Shown here: positions 9,603 through 18,736 of the stretch, in pieces
Position numbering within the stretch: the first letter of the stretch is position 1
Layout of the letters: the number at the start of each line of letters is the position of its first letter
NCBI RefSeq assembly: GCF_013303125.1
Contig: NZ_JABTTE010000001.1
Coordinates: forward strand, 1-64,000
Direction of reading: 5' to 3'
Length of the DNA: 64,000 nucleotides
Origin: Calidifontibacillus erzurumensis
GTDB lineage: Bacteria > Bacillota > Bacilli > Bacillales > Bacillaceae_J
Position numbers and translations under genes: made by a program
The notes under the pieces: generated by a model
What the model was told of the DNA's origin: nothing
What the model saw: only the letters and a program-made list of their open reading frames with translations
Database searches by the model: none

Positions 9603-10149
9603 AAAAGCCGGCTTGGGCAAGTTTATTAATGGCGTTCTCAAGCTGATATTCATGATCGGCTTCGAGTGTATGATAATGAGGTCCACCGGTCAGTTCTAAC
9701 AGTAAACTAGCTTTTGTCTTGATTACTTTATCATAAAATTGGTCAACTTCGCTGCGGTTATTTACTTCAATTGGTGCAGAAAAAGAACCATAAAGAGGAT
9801 GTTTTACTTTAACATCTTTGACGGTGACACCACAATCAACGATCAAATACAACTCTTCTTTCGTTTGTTCTGGTGTATGTGTGCTTGCAATTACCCGGGT
9901 TAAACGTGTTTTTTTATTTTGTTTCAAATAAAGATAACCTTGGGATGTTGCTAAGATCGGTTCATTTTTAGCTTTAAGCAACGAGATGTCCTGGCTAATT
10001 ACTTGCCTGCTCACATTCATTTTTTTAGCAATAAAGCTTCCGGTTAGCGGTTCATCACTTTTTTTTAGCCATTCAAGAATCAGTTTTCGCCTTTCTTCAC
10101 CAAGGATTTTTTTTCGCGTTCCATTCCCTATGCTATTCGTGTTAGCCAT
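9589..10149 (-). CDS. niaR: NAD biosynthesis transcriptional repressor NiaR
   Basis: NiaR (YrxA) represses NAD synthesis and niacin uptake genes when nicotinic acid is available. The 186-aa protein has an N-terminal winged helix (EWLKKSDEPLTGSFIAKKMN, VSRQVISQDISLLK) and a C-terminal 3H domain with conserved histidines (HPLYG, GGPHYHTL) that binds the effector with a metal. An in-frame ATG at 10164 abuts the nadS stop, but GGAGG lies 8 bases before the ATG at 10149, so I chose that. It lies downstream of nadS in the same transcript. The last codons (GFLIEE) coincide with the first unit of the 64-bp array. Confidence 0.93.
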   Translation of the reverse strand: MANTNSIGNGTRKKILGEERRKLILEWLKKSDEPLTGSFIAKKMNVSRQVISQDISLLKAKNEPILATSQGYLYLKQNKKTRLTRVIASTHTPEQTKEELYLIVDCGVTVKDVKVKHPLYGSFSAPIEVNNRSEVDQFYDKVIKTKASLLLELTGGPHYHTLEADHEYQLENAINKLAQAGFLIEE

Positions 10150-10164
10150 CTTGTCCGCCTCCAT

Positions 10165-11301
10165 TTAAACTTTAAAATAGTTCCTAAAAATTTTTTTGAA
10201 AATCGCAATTGTTTCCTCGATCTCCGCATCTGTTGTTAATTTCCCTAATGATAGCCGGACAAATTGTTTTGCTTCTTCATTTGATTTTCCAATGGCCAAG
10301 AGCGTTTTTGAAGGCTTTTGCATACCTACCGAGCATGCACTTCCCGTAGAAATTGCCACCCCATAGCGATTACATTCAAGCATTAAATATTGTCCTTCCA
10401 TTCCAAACACTGTCAGACCGATGATGTGTTCTAAACGGTTTCCCATTGGTCCGATTTCAGTAACTTGCCAAGCTTCATCTTGTATTCCTTCGATTAGTTT
10501 TTTCCGCAAATCATGATATCTTTTCGCATCATGTTCCATCGTCGGTATGATTTCCTCTGCCGCTGCTATAAAAGCAGCAATGCCAGGAACATTTACAGTC
10601 CCAGGACGAAATCCATTTTCATGAGTTGTATTTTGGATCAGTGGTTTCCATGAACACTCGGGGTTTATATAACAAGCTCCAACCCCTTTTGGTCCATAAA
10701 TTTTATGGCTTGAGACTGAAATGCTGTCAAGATTGGCTTCTTTTACATCAATTTTTACTTTGCCGAAAGTTTGTACACAATCACTATGAAAAAGAATATG
10801 ATGTTCACGCAAAATTTTACCAATCTCAGTTAAATTTTGAATAGTGCCAATTTCTGAATTTCCATGATGGATGGTTGCTAAAACAGTATCTGGGCGGATT
10901 GCTTCCTGTAAGTGGGCAATATCAACCTTTCCTTCAGAATTAACTGGAATATAAGTGACCTCATAACCGTGATCTTTTAAATCTTCTAATGTATTACCAA
11001 CTGACGAATGCTCTAACCGGGTAGAAATAATATGTTTGCCTTTTTTCCGATTCCCTTTTAATAGAGAATGAATGGCTAAGTAATTTGATTCTGATCCACC
11101 ACTTGTAAAATAAACGCCTTTTGAATCACCATTAATAAAAGACGCGAATGTTTTTCTTGATTCCTCTAAGAGAACTTTAGCAGTAGAACCAATGTCATGA
11201 AGACTGCTAGTGTTCCCATAAAAGTTCCTTGCAACTTCATTATAGACATGTAGTGATTTCTCGCTCATTGGTGTTGTTGCTGCATAATCTAAATAAATCA
11301 C
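10165..11301 (-). CDS. nadS: NAD-pathway cysteine desulfurase NadS (NifS-like)
   Basis: A 378-aa PLP-dependent class V aminotransferase fold enzyme that takes sulfur from cysteine. Motifs seen are IYLDYAATTPM at the start, SSHKIYGPKGVGA with the PLP lysine, and STGSACSVG with the active cysteine near residue 323. In B. subtilis this copy (NifS/NadS), divergent from nadB, supplies the Fe-S cluster of NadA quinolinate synthase. A second family member lies at 46397. It is co-transcribed with niaR and diverges from nadB across a shared control region. Confidence 0.93.
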   Translation of the reverse strand: MIYLDYAATTPMSEKSLHVYNEVARNFYGNTSSLHDIGSTAKVLLEESRKTFASFINGDSKGVYFTSGGSESNYLAIHSLLKGNRKKGKHIISTRLEHSSVGNTLEDLKDHGYEVTYIPVNSEGKVDIAHLQEAIRPDTVLATIHHGNSEIGTIQNLTEIGKILREHHILFHSDCVQTFGKVKIDVKEANLDSISVSSHKIYGPKGVGACYINPECSWKPLIQNTTHENGFRPGTVNVPGIAAFIAAAEEIIPTMEHDAKRYHDLRKKLIEGIQDEAWQVTEIGPMGNRLEHIIGLTVFGMEGQYLMLECNRYGVAISTGSACSVGMQKPSKTLLAIGKSNEEAKQFVRLSLGKLTTDAEIEETIAIFKKIFRNYFKV

Positions 11302-11424
11302 GATAACCTCTCCCTGCTGTATAAAAAATAAACAAAAATGCTACGAATAACTTCCTTTCAAACTTACTATATAACTATCTATCCAACTATTCCGACATAA
11401 ATAGATTTAATTTTTCAAAAAAAA

Positions 11425-11478
11425 GTCTTGTCTTTAGTTTAAATATGTGTAAATATAAGTGTCAAGACATGTGTAAAT
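11425..11478. promoter_or_regulatory. Divergent nadS/nadB control region with putative NiaR operator
   Basis: ATGTGTAAAT occurs twice (11445-11454 and 11469-11478, 24 bp apart), and GTCTTG (11425-11430) is repeated inverted as CAAGAC (11463-11468). On the minus strand TTGACA (11460-11465) with TAAACT 18 bp on is a fair nadS promoter; TTGTCT at 11428 could be the nadB -35 box. NiaR is known to bind between these divergent genes, so these words are the likely operator. Confidence 0.55.
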
Positions 11479-11511
11479 TAACCATATTTTCGAAGATGTG
11501 GAGGTTTAGCG

Positions 11512-13068
11512 ATGGCCGACAGATATAACGCAGATGTTGTCATCATTGGAAGTGGCATCGCTGCGTTAGTAGTTGCAGAGCGTTTAAGTCGAAAGAAGAA
11601 TGTGATAATTATCACAAAGTCGAAAAAAGAGGATAATAATTCAAATAGAGCTCAAGGCGGTGTCGCTGCTGCTATTTCGAAAAGCGATCACTGGTTAAAC
11701 CATTTTGAAGATACAATGATTGCCGGAAACTATCATAATGATGAGGATGCCGTTCAACTATTAGTGGAAAAAGGGGCTCATTACCTCAATAAAATGATAG
11801 AAGACGGGATGGAATTTGATAAAGACGCAAACGGGAACCTATTGCTTGGACAAGAAGGAGCCCATGGAAGAAGGAGAATCCTCCATGCTGGCGGTGATGC
11901 GACAGGTCAAGCGCTTGTTCGTTTCATGTTAAACCGTTTGCAAAATCAAGCGAATGTAAAACTAATTGAAGATGTACTTGCTGTAGATTTCCTCATTCAA
12001 AATAATTGCTGTTACGGTGTAAAAGTGAAAACAAAAGCAGGAGCTGTTCAGCCGCTTTATGCAGCAGATACAATTTTAGCGGCAGGGGGTTGTGGCGGAC
12101 TTTTTGAATTCACATCGAATGATCCGACCGTAACAGGTGATGGCATCGCCATGGCTTATCGGGCGGGGGCTAATTTAGTAGATTTAGAGTTTGTCCAATT
12201 TCACCCTACATTGCTCTATGTAAATGGCGGGGTTAAAGGGCTCGTTTCTGAAGCCGTTCGAGGCGAAGGAGCGGTCCTTATAACGCAAGATGGACGACGG
12301 TTAATGCAAGGTATTCATCCGCAAGAAGACTTGGCTCCAAGGGACATTGTAGCAAGGGAAATACATCGGGCCGTGTTAAATGGTGAACAAATATTTTTAG
12401 ATATTTCAATGATTAAAAATTTTGCAAAGCGCTTTCCTACGATTACGGAAATGTGCAGGCAAAGCGGTATTGACCTAAATGCTGGCAAAATTCCGGTCGT
12501 TCCGGGTGCCCATTTCCAAATGGGGGGTGTTCAAGTTAATCTCAAAGGGCAAACGTCCATTGATCACCTATATGCGATAGGTGAAGTTGCATGTACTGGT
12601 GTACACGGTGCCAATCGCTTAGCAAGTAACTCGCTTCTTGAAGGAATTGTCTTTGCTAACGAACTGGCAGACTATCTTTTACAGCAAAAACACGAAACTG
12701 AAATTCCAATATTAGAGCCGGTTGATAGGAAATTGGATATCCTTTCATTGCCGACTAAAGAGGAAATTCAAGCGGTGATGATGAAATACGTTGGCATCAT
12801 TCGTAATGGAAAAGGATTACAACATGCAAAATCATGGTTTGAACAATATTTGCTGCCTGATATTGGTGCTTTTCTTCCAGAGCATTTAACGAATGAACAA
12901 ATTGAAATTTATAATATGGTGCAAGCTGGTTGGTTAATTACAACGTCAGCGTTGGAACGGGAAGAAAGCCGTGGAGGCCATTTTCGAATAGATTTTCCTG
13001 AAGAAAAGGCTGAATGGACGAAGAAGAAAATCATAAGAAATTGTCTCGTTACAGCTTACAAAATCTGA
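11512..13068 (+). CDS. nadB: L-aspartate oxidase
   Basis: NadB oxidises L-aspartate to iminoaspartate, the first step of de novo NAD synthesis. The 518-aa FAD enzyme has the dinucleotide-binding motif VVIIGSGIAALVVAERL near the N terminus, the SNRAQGGVAAA motif, the capping domain with HPT and RGEGA, and the late FAD motif GANRLASNSLLEG. It is about the usual length (531 in B. subtilis). The ATG at 11512 follows GTGGAGGT. It opens the nadBCA operon, presumably under NiaR. Confidence 0.97.
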   Translation: MADRYNADVVIIGSGIAALVVAERLSRKKNVIIITKSKKEDNNSNRAQGGVAAAISKSDHWLNHFEDTMIAGNYHNDEDAVQLLVEKGAHYLNKMIEDGMEFDKDANGNLLLGQEGAHGRRRILHAGGDATGQALVRFMLNRLQNQANVKLIEDVLAVDFLIQNNCCYGVKVKTKAGAVQPLYAADTILAAGGCGGLFEFTSNDPTVTGDGIAMAYRAGANLVDLEFVQFHPTLLYVNGGVKGLVSEAVRGEGAVLITQDGRRLMQGIHPQEDLAPRDIVAREIHRAVLNGEQIFLDISMIKNFAKRFPTITEMCRQSGIDLNAGKIPVVPGAHFQMGGVQVNLKGQTSIDHLYAIGEVACTGVHGANRLASNSLLEGIVFANELADYLLQQKHETEIPILEPVDRKLDILSLPTKEEIQAVMMKYVGIIRNGKGLQHAKSWFEQYLLPDIGAFLPEHLTNEQIEIYNMVQAGWLITTSALEREESRGGHFRIDFPEEKAEWTKKKIIRNCLVTAYKI

Positions 13069-13092
13069 TAAAAATAAGGAGTATGCTCAACG

Positions 13093-13935
13093 ATGAACAA
13101 GATAAAATTACGAAAAAAATTAGAAGAATTTTTCATTGAAGATCTTGGAGAATTTGATATTACTAGCTCTTATATTTTTCCATTGGATGAAGTTTCAAAA
13201 GGGAATTTTTTAGTAAAAAAAGACGGCATTCTTGCAGGGGTTGAAATTATTAAAGAGGCATATGCCCTTTTTGATCCATCTATCGAAGTTTCTTTATATA
13301 AAAAAGATGGTGAGCCTATTAAAAAAGGAGACATTATTGCATCGGTAAAAGGGCCAGTCCGTTATTTACTAAGCGGCGAGCGGGTAATTTTAAATTTATT
13401 GCAGCGCATGTGTGGAATTGCCACGATTACGAATTCAGCGGTAAAAGCTTTAAATAGCGATCACACAAGAATTTGTGATACACGAAAAACAATGCCAGGT
13501 CTTCGAATGTTTGATAAATACGCAGTCCGCTGTGGCGGTGGATTTAACCATCGTTTAGGTCTATACGACGGGGTTATGATTAAAGATAACCATATTACAT
13601 TTGCAGGAAGCATTAAGGAAGCGGTTGCCAAAGTTCGTTCACAAGCAGGGCATATGGTGAAAATTGAGGTAGAAACAGAGTCAAAAGAACAGGTGTTAGA
13701 AGCAATTGAAGCCGGAGCTGATGTAATTATGTTTGACAATCGCTCCCCGGAAGAAGTAGCTGAGTTTGTAAAACTCGTTCCAAAAGGAATAGTAACAGAA
13801 ATTTCTGGCGGCGTAACTTTAGAGACCATCGGTTTATATCGGGATACGAAAGTTGACTACATTTCTTTAGGTATGCTCACACATTCTGTATCTGCACTCG
13901 ACATCAGTTTTAATCTTGAAGGGGGATTGAAATAA
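13093..13935 (+). CDS. nadC: Nicotinate-nucleotide pyrophosphorylase (carboxylating)
   Basis: NadC turns quinolinate and PRPP into nicotinate mononucleotide. The 280-aa protein shows family motifs [10 protein letters not shown] near the N terminus, [11 protein letters not shown] (substrate-binding arginine and lysine), [20 protein letters not shown] and the barrel strand EISGGV near the C terminus. The gene begins 24 bases after nadB and its stop overlaps the nadA start by one base, which implies translational coupling. Confidence 0.97.
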   Translation: MNKIKLRKKLEEFFIEDLGEFDITSSYIFPLDEVSKGNFLVKKDGILAGVEIIKEAYALFDPSIEVSLYKKDGEPIKKGDIIASVKGPVRYLLSGERVILNLLQRMCGIATITNSAVKALNSDHTRICDTRKTMPGLRMFDKYAVRCGGGFNHRLGLYDGVMIKDNHITFAGSIKEAVAKVRSQAGHMVKIEVETESKEQVLEAIEAGADVIMFDNRSPEEVAEFVKLVPKGIVTEISGGVTLETIGLYRDTKVDYISLGMLTHSVSALDISFNLEGGLK

Positions 13936-15044
13936 TGGGAATTTTTGATGTATTAGCGAATACTAAGAAAACAATGCTTCCTGAACGTTATAAAAATATG
14001 AGTGTCAAAGAGATGGAAGAGCGGGTTTGGGAAATTAAGCGGGCATTTGGTGAAAAATTATTTTTGCCTTGTCATCATTATCAAAAAGATGAAGTTGTTC
14101 AATTTGCTGATGCAACTGGTGATTCATTAAAGTTGGCCCAGTTGGCAGCTGAAAATGAAAAGGCAGAATATATTGTGTTTTGCGGCGTTCACTTTATGGC
14201 TGAAACAGCAGATATTTTAACTAGAGAGGATCAAATTGTTATATTACCAGATATGAGGGCAGGCTGCTCAATGGCTGATATGGCAGACATTGTGCAAACG
14301 GAAAAGGCATGGAAAGCCATTCAAGAAATCTATGGAGATACTGTTCTTCCGATTACGTATATTAACTCAACGGCAGCGATTAAAGCGTTTTGCGGGCGTC
14401 ATGGCGGTGCAACTGTTACATCTTCCAATGCGAAAAAAATGATCGAATGGGCATTCACGCAAAAAGAACGATTGTTATTTTTGCCGGATCAACATTTAGG
14501 AAGAAATACAGCTTATTCCTTAGGCATTCCTTTAGAGCAAATGGCAGTTTGGGATCCGATTGCTGAAACATTTGAATATGATGGGGATTTACAAGATGTC
14601 AAAGTTATTTTATGGAAAGGCCATTGCTCTGTTCACGAAAACTTTACCGTAGAAAACATTGCAGAAATTCGGAAAACGAAACCGGATATGAATATTATTG
14701 TTCATCCTGAGTGCACATATGAAGTCGTCCAAGCATCGGATTATAATGGTTCCACAAATTATATTATTAATACGATCAAAAATGCTCCATCTGGAAGCAA
14801 GTGGGCAATTGGCACTGAGATGAATCTTGTGAAAAGAATTATTGCTGAGCACCCTGATAAAGAAATTGTGTCATTAAACCCGCATATGTGTCCTTGTTTA
14901 ACAATGAACCGCATTGACTTGCCGCATTTATTATGGGCGCTTGAATCAATTGAGAAAAATGAACCTTTAAACGAAATCAAAGTTAGTAAAGACATTGCGA
15001 AAGAAGCAATGCTTGCATTAAATAAAATGCTTCAACATGTTTAA
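13935..15044 (+). CDS. nadA: Quinolinate synthase NadA
   Basis: NadA condenses iminoaspartate with dihydroxyacetone phosphate to quinolinate and carries a [4Fe-4S] cluster. The 369-aa protein has the cluster cysteines in AGCSM (about 110), GHCSVH (about 230) and HMCPCL (about 317-319), matching the B. subtilis ligand set. [16 protein letters not shown] is the N-terminal substrate motif. It overlaps nadC by one base in TAATG and ends the operon at a clear terminator. NadS, encoded divergently, is the expected sulfur source. Confidence 0.97.
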   Translation: MGIFDVLANTKKTMLPERYKNMSVKEMEERVWEIKRAFGEKLFLPCHHYQKDEVVQFADATGDSLKLAQLAAENEKAEYIVFCGVHFMAETADILTREDQIVILPDMRAGCSMADMADIVQTEKAWKAIQEIYGDTVLPITYINSTAAIKAFCGRHGGATVTSSNAKKMIEWAFTQKERLLFLPDQHLGRNTAYSLGIPLEQMAVWDPIAETFEYDGDLQDVKVILWKGHCSVHENFTVENIAEIRKTKPDMNIIVHPECTYEVVQASDYNGSTNYIINTIKNAPSGSKWAIGTEMNLVKRIIAEHPDKEIVSLNPHMCPCLTMNRIDLPHLLWALESIEKNEPLNEIKVSKDIAKEAMLALNKMLQHV

Positions 15045-15054
15045 TATGATTAAC

Positions 15055-15090
15055 AGGCTCGGTTGACAGTTTAGTTGCCGGGCCTTTTTT
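15055..15090 (+). terminator. Terminator after nadA
   Basis: AGGCTCGG (15055-15062) pairs with CCGGGCCT (15078-15085, one G-U), followed by six T. Confidence 0.8.
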
Positions 15091-15108
15091 AATAGAAAAG
15101 AAGTCATA

Positions 15109-15136
15109 CATAAATGAAAATTTTATAGCATAAGTT
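15109..15136 (+). promoter_or_regulatory. Possible sigma-E promoter of safA
   Basis: CATAAAT (15109-15115), 13 bp, CATAAGTT (15129-15136) resembles sigma-E boxes. safA is known to be sigma-E controlled in B. subtilis. By-eye match only. Confidence 0.4.
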
Positions 15137-15217
15137 GTTATGTAAGAAAATAAAGTAGCATTTATTACTTTTGCCCATATAATGGTAAAGACTTTTTTAA
15201 GAGGAGGTTCATCCACA

Positions 15218-16687
15218 GTGAAGATCCATATCGTTCAAAAAGGCGATACACTTTGGAAAATTGCCCAAAAATATGGTGTCGATTTCAATGAGTTGAAGCA
15301 AGTGAATTCCCACCTTAGTAATCCGGATATGATTATGCCAGGAATGAAAATAAAAATTCCTACAGGAAGTGTACCAGTAAAGAAAAAAGAAATTCCTGGG
15401 CATGAACAAAAAGAAATCCCAATTGTGAAAGAAACTCCGAAAGAAGTTCCGAAAGAGATTCCAAAAGAAATTCCTAAAGAAATGCCAAAAGAAGCGCCTC
15501 AACCTGTACAACCAACTCCGCCACCAGTAATGCAAGTACCGAAGTTTATACCAATACCACAACCTGTTAAACAACCTGAAATCGATTATAATATTGAACA
15601 AAATATGTATAATTATACATTTAATATTCCTACTTACCCAACTATTCCATTACCAAAGAAAGAAAAAGTTAAAGAAGCACCAAAACTAGTTGAAAAAGAA
15701 GAAAAACCAGTTGAAGAACCGCAAGCACCTCCTGCTATGCCTATGCCGCAACCGTATTCACCATGTGTTCCTGTAACTGGATTATTGCCAGGAAGCGGCT
15801 TACCATTTGGATATCCGGGATCCATTCCATGTCCGCCACCTCCTTGCCCGCCACATTGGGGAATACAGCCTTTTGCAGGAGTTGGACCAATGATGCCTGG
15901 AACCTATGGGGGAACACCTACGCCTGATGCGGCTGTTGCTGGCCAAATGACAGATAACGAAGATGATGTAGATGAAGTAACAGCTCAAATGTATCCAGGT
16001 CTTTCGACATCATCTGGCGCAGATAGTAGCGATTGTGGTTGTAGTGGACCAAAAATGACAATGCCAACTGCTTATAGTCCTGAAGTACAGCCACCTATGG
16101 GAACGGCACCAATGGGTGCAGACACATGGCAAGGTGCAGAACTAGGAATGAAACCAGCCACTAAAGCTGATTGTGGATGTGGATCCGGCTCTATGCCAAT
16201 GGGTTATTACGGAGCACCGGTAAGCACCCCAGCAGGATACGGAGCGGTGCCAACAGGTTATTACGGATCACCGGCAGGTACCCCAGCAGGATATGGAGCG
16301 GTGCCAACAGGTTATTACGGATCACCGGCAGGCGCCCCAGCAGGATATGGAGCGGTACCAACAGGTTATTACGGAGCACCAGTAGGCACCCCGGCAGGAT
16401 ATGGTGTGATGCCAACAGGTTATTACGGGGCACCAGTAGGCACCCCAGCAGGATACGGAGCGATGCCAATGGGCTATTACGGCACCCCAACAGGTTATTA
16501 TTCACCGTTTGGCAGTGAATTAGGATATGGAATGCAAGGAATGTTTGGAGATGCGGCAGGAATGCCTACCCGTTTCGAAAATACACAACCTGAATTTAGA
16601 GAAGATTCATCACAAGCTAATATTGGACCGGATTCGGGCACTCAAGATGATGAATTAGAAGATGACAATGATGATGCCAATTGGTAA
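15218..16687 (+). CDS. safA: Spore coat assembly protein SafA
   Basis: SafA sits at the cortex-coat boundary and recruits inner coat proteins. The 489-aa protein has an N-terminal LysM domain (about 1-48, [17 protein letters not shown] ... MPGMKIKIP) that binds peptidoglycan, a KEIPKE-repeat basic linker, a Pro/Met-rich middle with [11 protein letters not shown], cysteine clusters (SDCGCSG, ADCGCGS), a Gly/Tyr/Pro repeat block and an acidic tail. The GTG at 15218 follows AGAGGAGG; upstream in-frame starts lack a ribosome site. It is longer than B. subtilis SafA (about 390), largely because of the repeats. Position after nadA is conserved. Confidence 0.92.
   Translation: MKIHIVQKGDTLWKIAQKYGVDFNELKQVNSHLSNPDMIMPGMKIKIPTGSVPVKKKEIPGHEQKEIPIVKETPKEVPKEIPKEIPKEMPKEAPQPVQPTPPPVMQVPKFIPIPQPVKQPEIDYNIEQNMYNYTFNIPTYPTIPLPKKEKVKEAPKLVEKEEKPVEEPQAPPAMPMPQPYSPCVPVTGLLPGSGLPFGYPGSIPCPPPPCPPHWGIQPFAGVGPMMPGTYGGTPTPDAAVAGQMTDNEDDVDEVTAQMYPGLSTSSGADSSDCGCSGPKMTMPTAYSPEVQPPMGTAPMGADTWQGAELGMKPATKADCGCGSGSMPMGYYGAPVSTPAGYGAVPTGYYGSPAGTPAGYGAVPTGYYGSPAGAPAGYGAVPTGYYGAPVGTPAGYGVMPTGYYGAPVGTPAGYGAMPMGYYGTPTGYYSPFGSELGYGMQGMFGDAAGMPTRFENTQPEFREDSSQANIGPDSGTQDDELEDDNDDANW
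16201..16500 (+). repeat. Five 54-bp in-frame repeats in safA
   Basis: The segment encodes five near-identical 18-residue units ([18 protein letters not shown] type) followed by a partial [10 protein letters not shown]. Units differ at few bases, which suggests recent expansion by slippage or unequal exchange. The reverse and third frames are also open here, giving meaningless shadow frames. Confidence 0.9.
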
Positions 16688-16707
16688 GAACTAAATAAGA
16701 AGGTAAG

Positions 16708-16746
16708 AAGAGGAGGTAAAGCGATTGATCTCCTCTTTATTTTTTG
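16708..16746 (+). terminator. Terminator after safA
   Basis: AAGAGGAG (16708-16715) pairs with CTCCTCTT (16730-16737), followed by a T-rich tail. Confidence 0.75.
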
Positions 16747-17191
16747 AATCGGATTTCTTAATTGAAAAGATATAAAAAAAGTCTCCAGTAATAAGTTTTG
16801 ATTGGTTCTTCCCTCAAAATTATTTCAGTTTTTTTCGTAAATTCCTCTCGTATATTCATTGTTTACATAATACACAAAACGATGATGCAATATTATCTAT
16901 TGGATCGTAGCAAAATATTTTTTCATAAGGCTTCTAGCACAACGATTAAATGAAAGTGTTAAAATCAAGAGCTTAAGTCATTTTAGTACGAGACTGCTGG
17001 GCCCTACCATTGGCAAATGAAAGGGTATGTGTAAAAATGAACTACTTTTTGAGAAGTCGCAAATACCAATTTGTACAATGAATACCATCTGCTGCGGTCT
17101 ATAAATGCCTGCTTTCTCACCAAAATTCCAGTTTGTACAATAAATAGTCATCATGGTAAGATAAAACAAAAAATGTTGAGAGGGATTAAAC
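16747..17191. other. Intergenic region before nadE
   Basis: About 445 bases with no convincing gene. The only structure I see is the pair of direct repeats at 17065-17145. The rest is AT-rich and unremarkable; I do not recognise a riboswitch. Confidence 0.6.
17065..17145 (+). promoter_or_regulatory. Direct repeats upstream of nadE (putative operator)
   Basis: Two similar 19-bp words, around TTTGTACAAT, lie at 17065-17083 and 17127-17145, 62 bp apart, and similarity extends some bases each side (CAAAnTnCCA before, CATC after). The core TTGTACAA is a perfect 8-bp palindrome. They end about 45 bp before nadE. This may be a regulator site or promoter repeat; no regulator is named. Confidence 0.4.
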
Positions 17192-17932
17192 ATGAAACGG
17201 AAAATTGATGGTCTCGTGGAATGGATTAGGGAGCAAGTGAATAATGCAGGTGCAAAAGGAGCACTTGTCGGAATATCAGGTGGCATTGATTCTGCAGTCG
17301 TTGCGCATTTAATTAAAAGAGCTTTTCCTGATGATTCACTTGGTGTCATCATGCCTTGCAAAAGCAATTCGAAAGATGCTGAAGATGCTATGCTCGTTGT
17401 AAGTAGTGCTCGAATAAAAGCAATGACTGTTGATTTAACAGATGTTCATGAGCTTTTACTTTCAAAAATTAATCATGAAATAAAACAGCGTGGAGAATTT
17501 GATGAAAGTGGTGCTCAATTAGGGGATGCCAACTTAAGAGCTCGTCTAAGAATGAGCACTTTGTATACACTTGCAAATAATTATCGTTATTTAGTTGTTG
17601 GCACTGATAACGCTGCCGAATGGTATACAGGATATTTTACAAAATATGGTGATGGTGGTGTTGACCTTGTCCCGCTTGTTCATTGTACGAAAGGGGAAGT
17701 AAGGGAAATGGCGCGAATCTTAGGGGTTCCGGAACCGATTATTACGAAAGCGCCAAGTGCCGGCTTATGGGAAGGACAAACTGATGAAAATGAAATGGGG
17801 ACAACGTATGAGATGATTGACCGGTTTTTGCGTGGAGAAGAAATTCCGGAAAAAGATCGTGAAATTATCGAAAGATTACATAAACGCTCTGAACATAAGC
17901 GGAAACTAGCAGCGGCGCCTCCGAAATTTTAA
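17192..17932 (+). CDS. nadE: NAD(+) synthase (ammonia-dependent type)
   Basis: NadE amidates nicotinate adenine dinucleotide to NAD, the last step of the pathway that starts with NadB. The 246-aa protein has the ATP pyrophosphatase loop SGGIDSA and downstream KAPSAGLWEGQTDE. It has no glutaminase domain, so ammonia is the expected donor. It is shorter than B. subtilis NadE (about 272) and looks like the short subfamily. The ATG follows GAGAGGGA. It stands alone between terminators, close to but outside the nadBCA operon. Confidence 0.94.
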   Translation: MKRKIDGLVEWIREQVNNAGAKGALVGISGGIDSAVVAHLIKRAFPDDSLGVIMPCKSNSKDAEDAMLVVSSARIKAMTVDLTDVHELLLSKINHEIKQRGEFDESGAQLGDANLRARLRMSTLYTLANNYRYLVVGTDNAAEWYTGYFTKYGDGGVDLVPLVHCTKGEVREMARILGVPEPIITKAPSAGLWEGQTDENEMGTTYEMIDRFLRGEEIPEKDREIIERLHKRSEHKRKLAAAPPKF

Positions 17933-18005
17933 ATACTGGAAGAAAATACAATCGGCTTGAAATAGCTTGTATAAAATAAGCCTTCAAAAGCCAACTTAAA
18001 AAATG

Positions 18006-18029
18006 GGGATATGTCAATATCCCTTTTTT
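18006..18029 (+). terminator. Terminator after nadE
   Basis: GGGATAT (18006-18012) pairs with ATATCCC (18017-18023), followed by six T. Confidence 0.8.
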
Positions 18030-18057
18030 CATACTGTTGGCATGGGAGGCTTATTCC

Positions 18058-18630
18058 ATGAAACGAATTATCTTATTTATGCTCATTTTTACTGGAGTAG
18101 CTGTCTTTTCAGGTTGTAACCTATTAGCAGAACACCCGCAAAATGATTACGATCTTTTTGATACAACCGAATATGTGAGAAATGACGAATTTGAAGATGG
18201 CAATGCTTTTACAAATGTCAATGATAGAGGATTTAATGATCAACGAAATACCTTTCAAAATTTCGCAATGAATGCCGGAGAGTTTTTAGCAAACGATGGC
18301 AAGGCAGTTTCAAAACGTGGTAATTATGGGTATAGCGACTATAATTACCATGGCCAATTAAATACGTACTATAATGGAGTGCCAACTAAATCGTATGAAA
18401 CGGGTCATGACAATGTTATAGCTCAGAAAATCGTCGATCGGGTTGAGCATATTCCAAATGTAAAAAATGTCCATGCTATTATTGATGGAGATCAAATTTT
18501 AGTTGTTATCGATACAGACCATATCAATAATAAAAAAGTAAAAGATGAGGTTGAACGTGTCGTTTCTGGAATGTCCAATGGCCGCAAAGTAATAGTAATA
18601 ACAGAACATGAATATAATCGCAAAAAATAA
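18058..18630 (+). CDS. YhcN/YlaJ-family sporulation lipoprotein (possible CoxA)
   Basis: A 190-aa secreted lipoprotein: signal segment with lipobox VFSGC (Cys20) and a C-terminal YhcN/YlaJ-type domain (about 115-190, ending VVSGMSNGRKVIVITEHEYN). The middle is Asn/Asp/Tyr-rich. Members of this family are found in spore membranes and cortex. Its place after safA and before bofC suggests a counterpart of CoxA (YrbB), but the sequence alone does not decide between CoxA and other YhcN-like proteins. The ATG at 18058 follows GGAGGCT. Confidence 0.85.
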   Translation: MKRIILFMLIFTGVAVFSGCNLLAEHPQNDYDLFDTTEYVRNDEFEDGNAFTNVNDRGFNDQRNTFQNFAMNAGEFLANDGKAVSKRGNYGYSDYNYHGQLNTYYNGVPTKSYETGHDNVIAQKIVDRVEHIPNVKNVHAIIDGDQILVVIDTDHINNKKVKDEVERVVSGMSNGRKVIVITEHEYNRKK

Positions 18631-18648
18631 TGTTGGTATAATCGGATA

Positions 18649-18702
18649 AAACTTCTATTCATTGGTAACACTATTAGTGGTACCAGAATAGAAGTTTTTT
18701 TA
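18649..18702 (+). terminator. Terminator after the YhcN-like gene
   Basis: AAACTTCTATTC (18649-18660) pairs with GAATAGAAGTTT (18686-18697), with further pairing in the loop and a T-run after it. Confidence 0.85.
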
Positions 18703-18736
18703 TTCATCGCCTATATTACCAATCGAGGTGACAAAA

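Noticed and set aside
9313-9699. 128-codon plus-strand open frame
   Set aside because: It runs through the tandem array and antisense to the niaR end, with no ribosome site or protein-like composition.
16171-16518. Open frames in both other directions over the safA repeats
   Set aside because: They arise from the 54-bp repeat period, which keeps all frames free of stops.
16747-17191. NAD-sensing riboswitch before nadE
   Set aside because: I see direct repeats but no recognisable riboswitch core or conserved helices.
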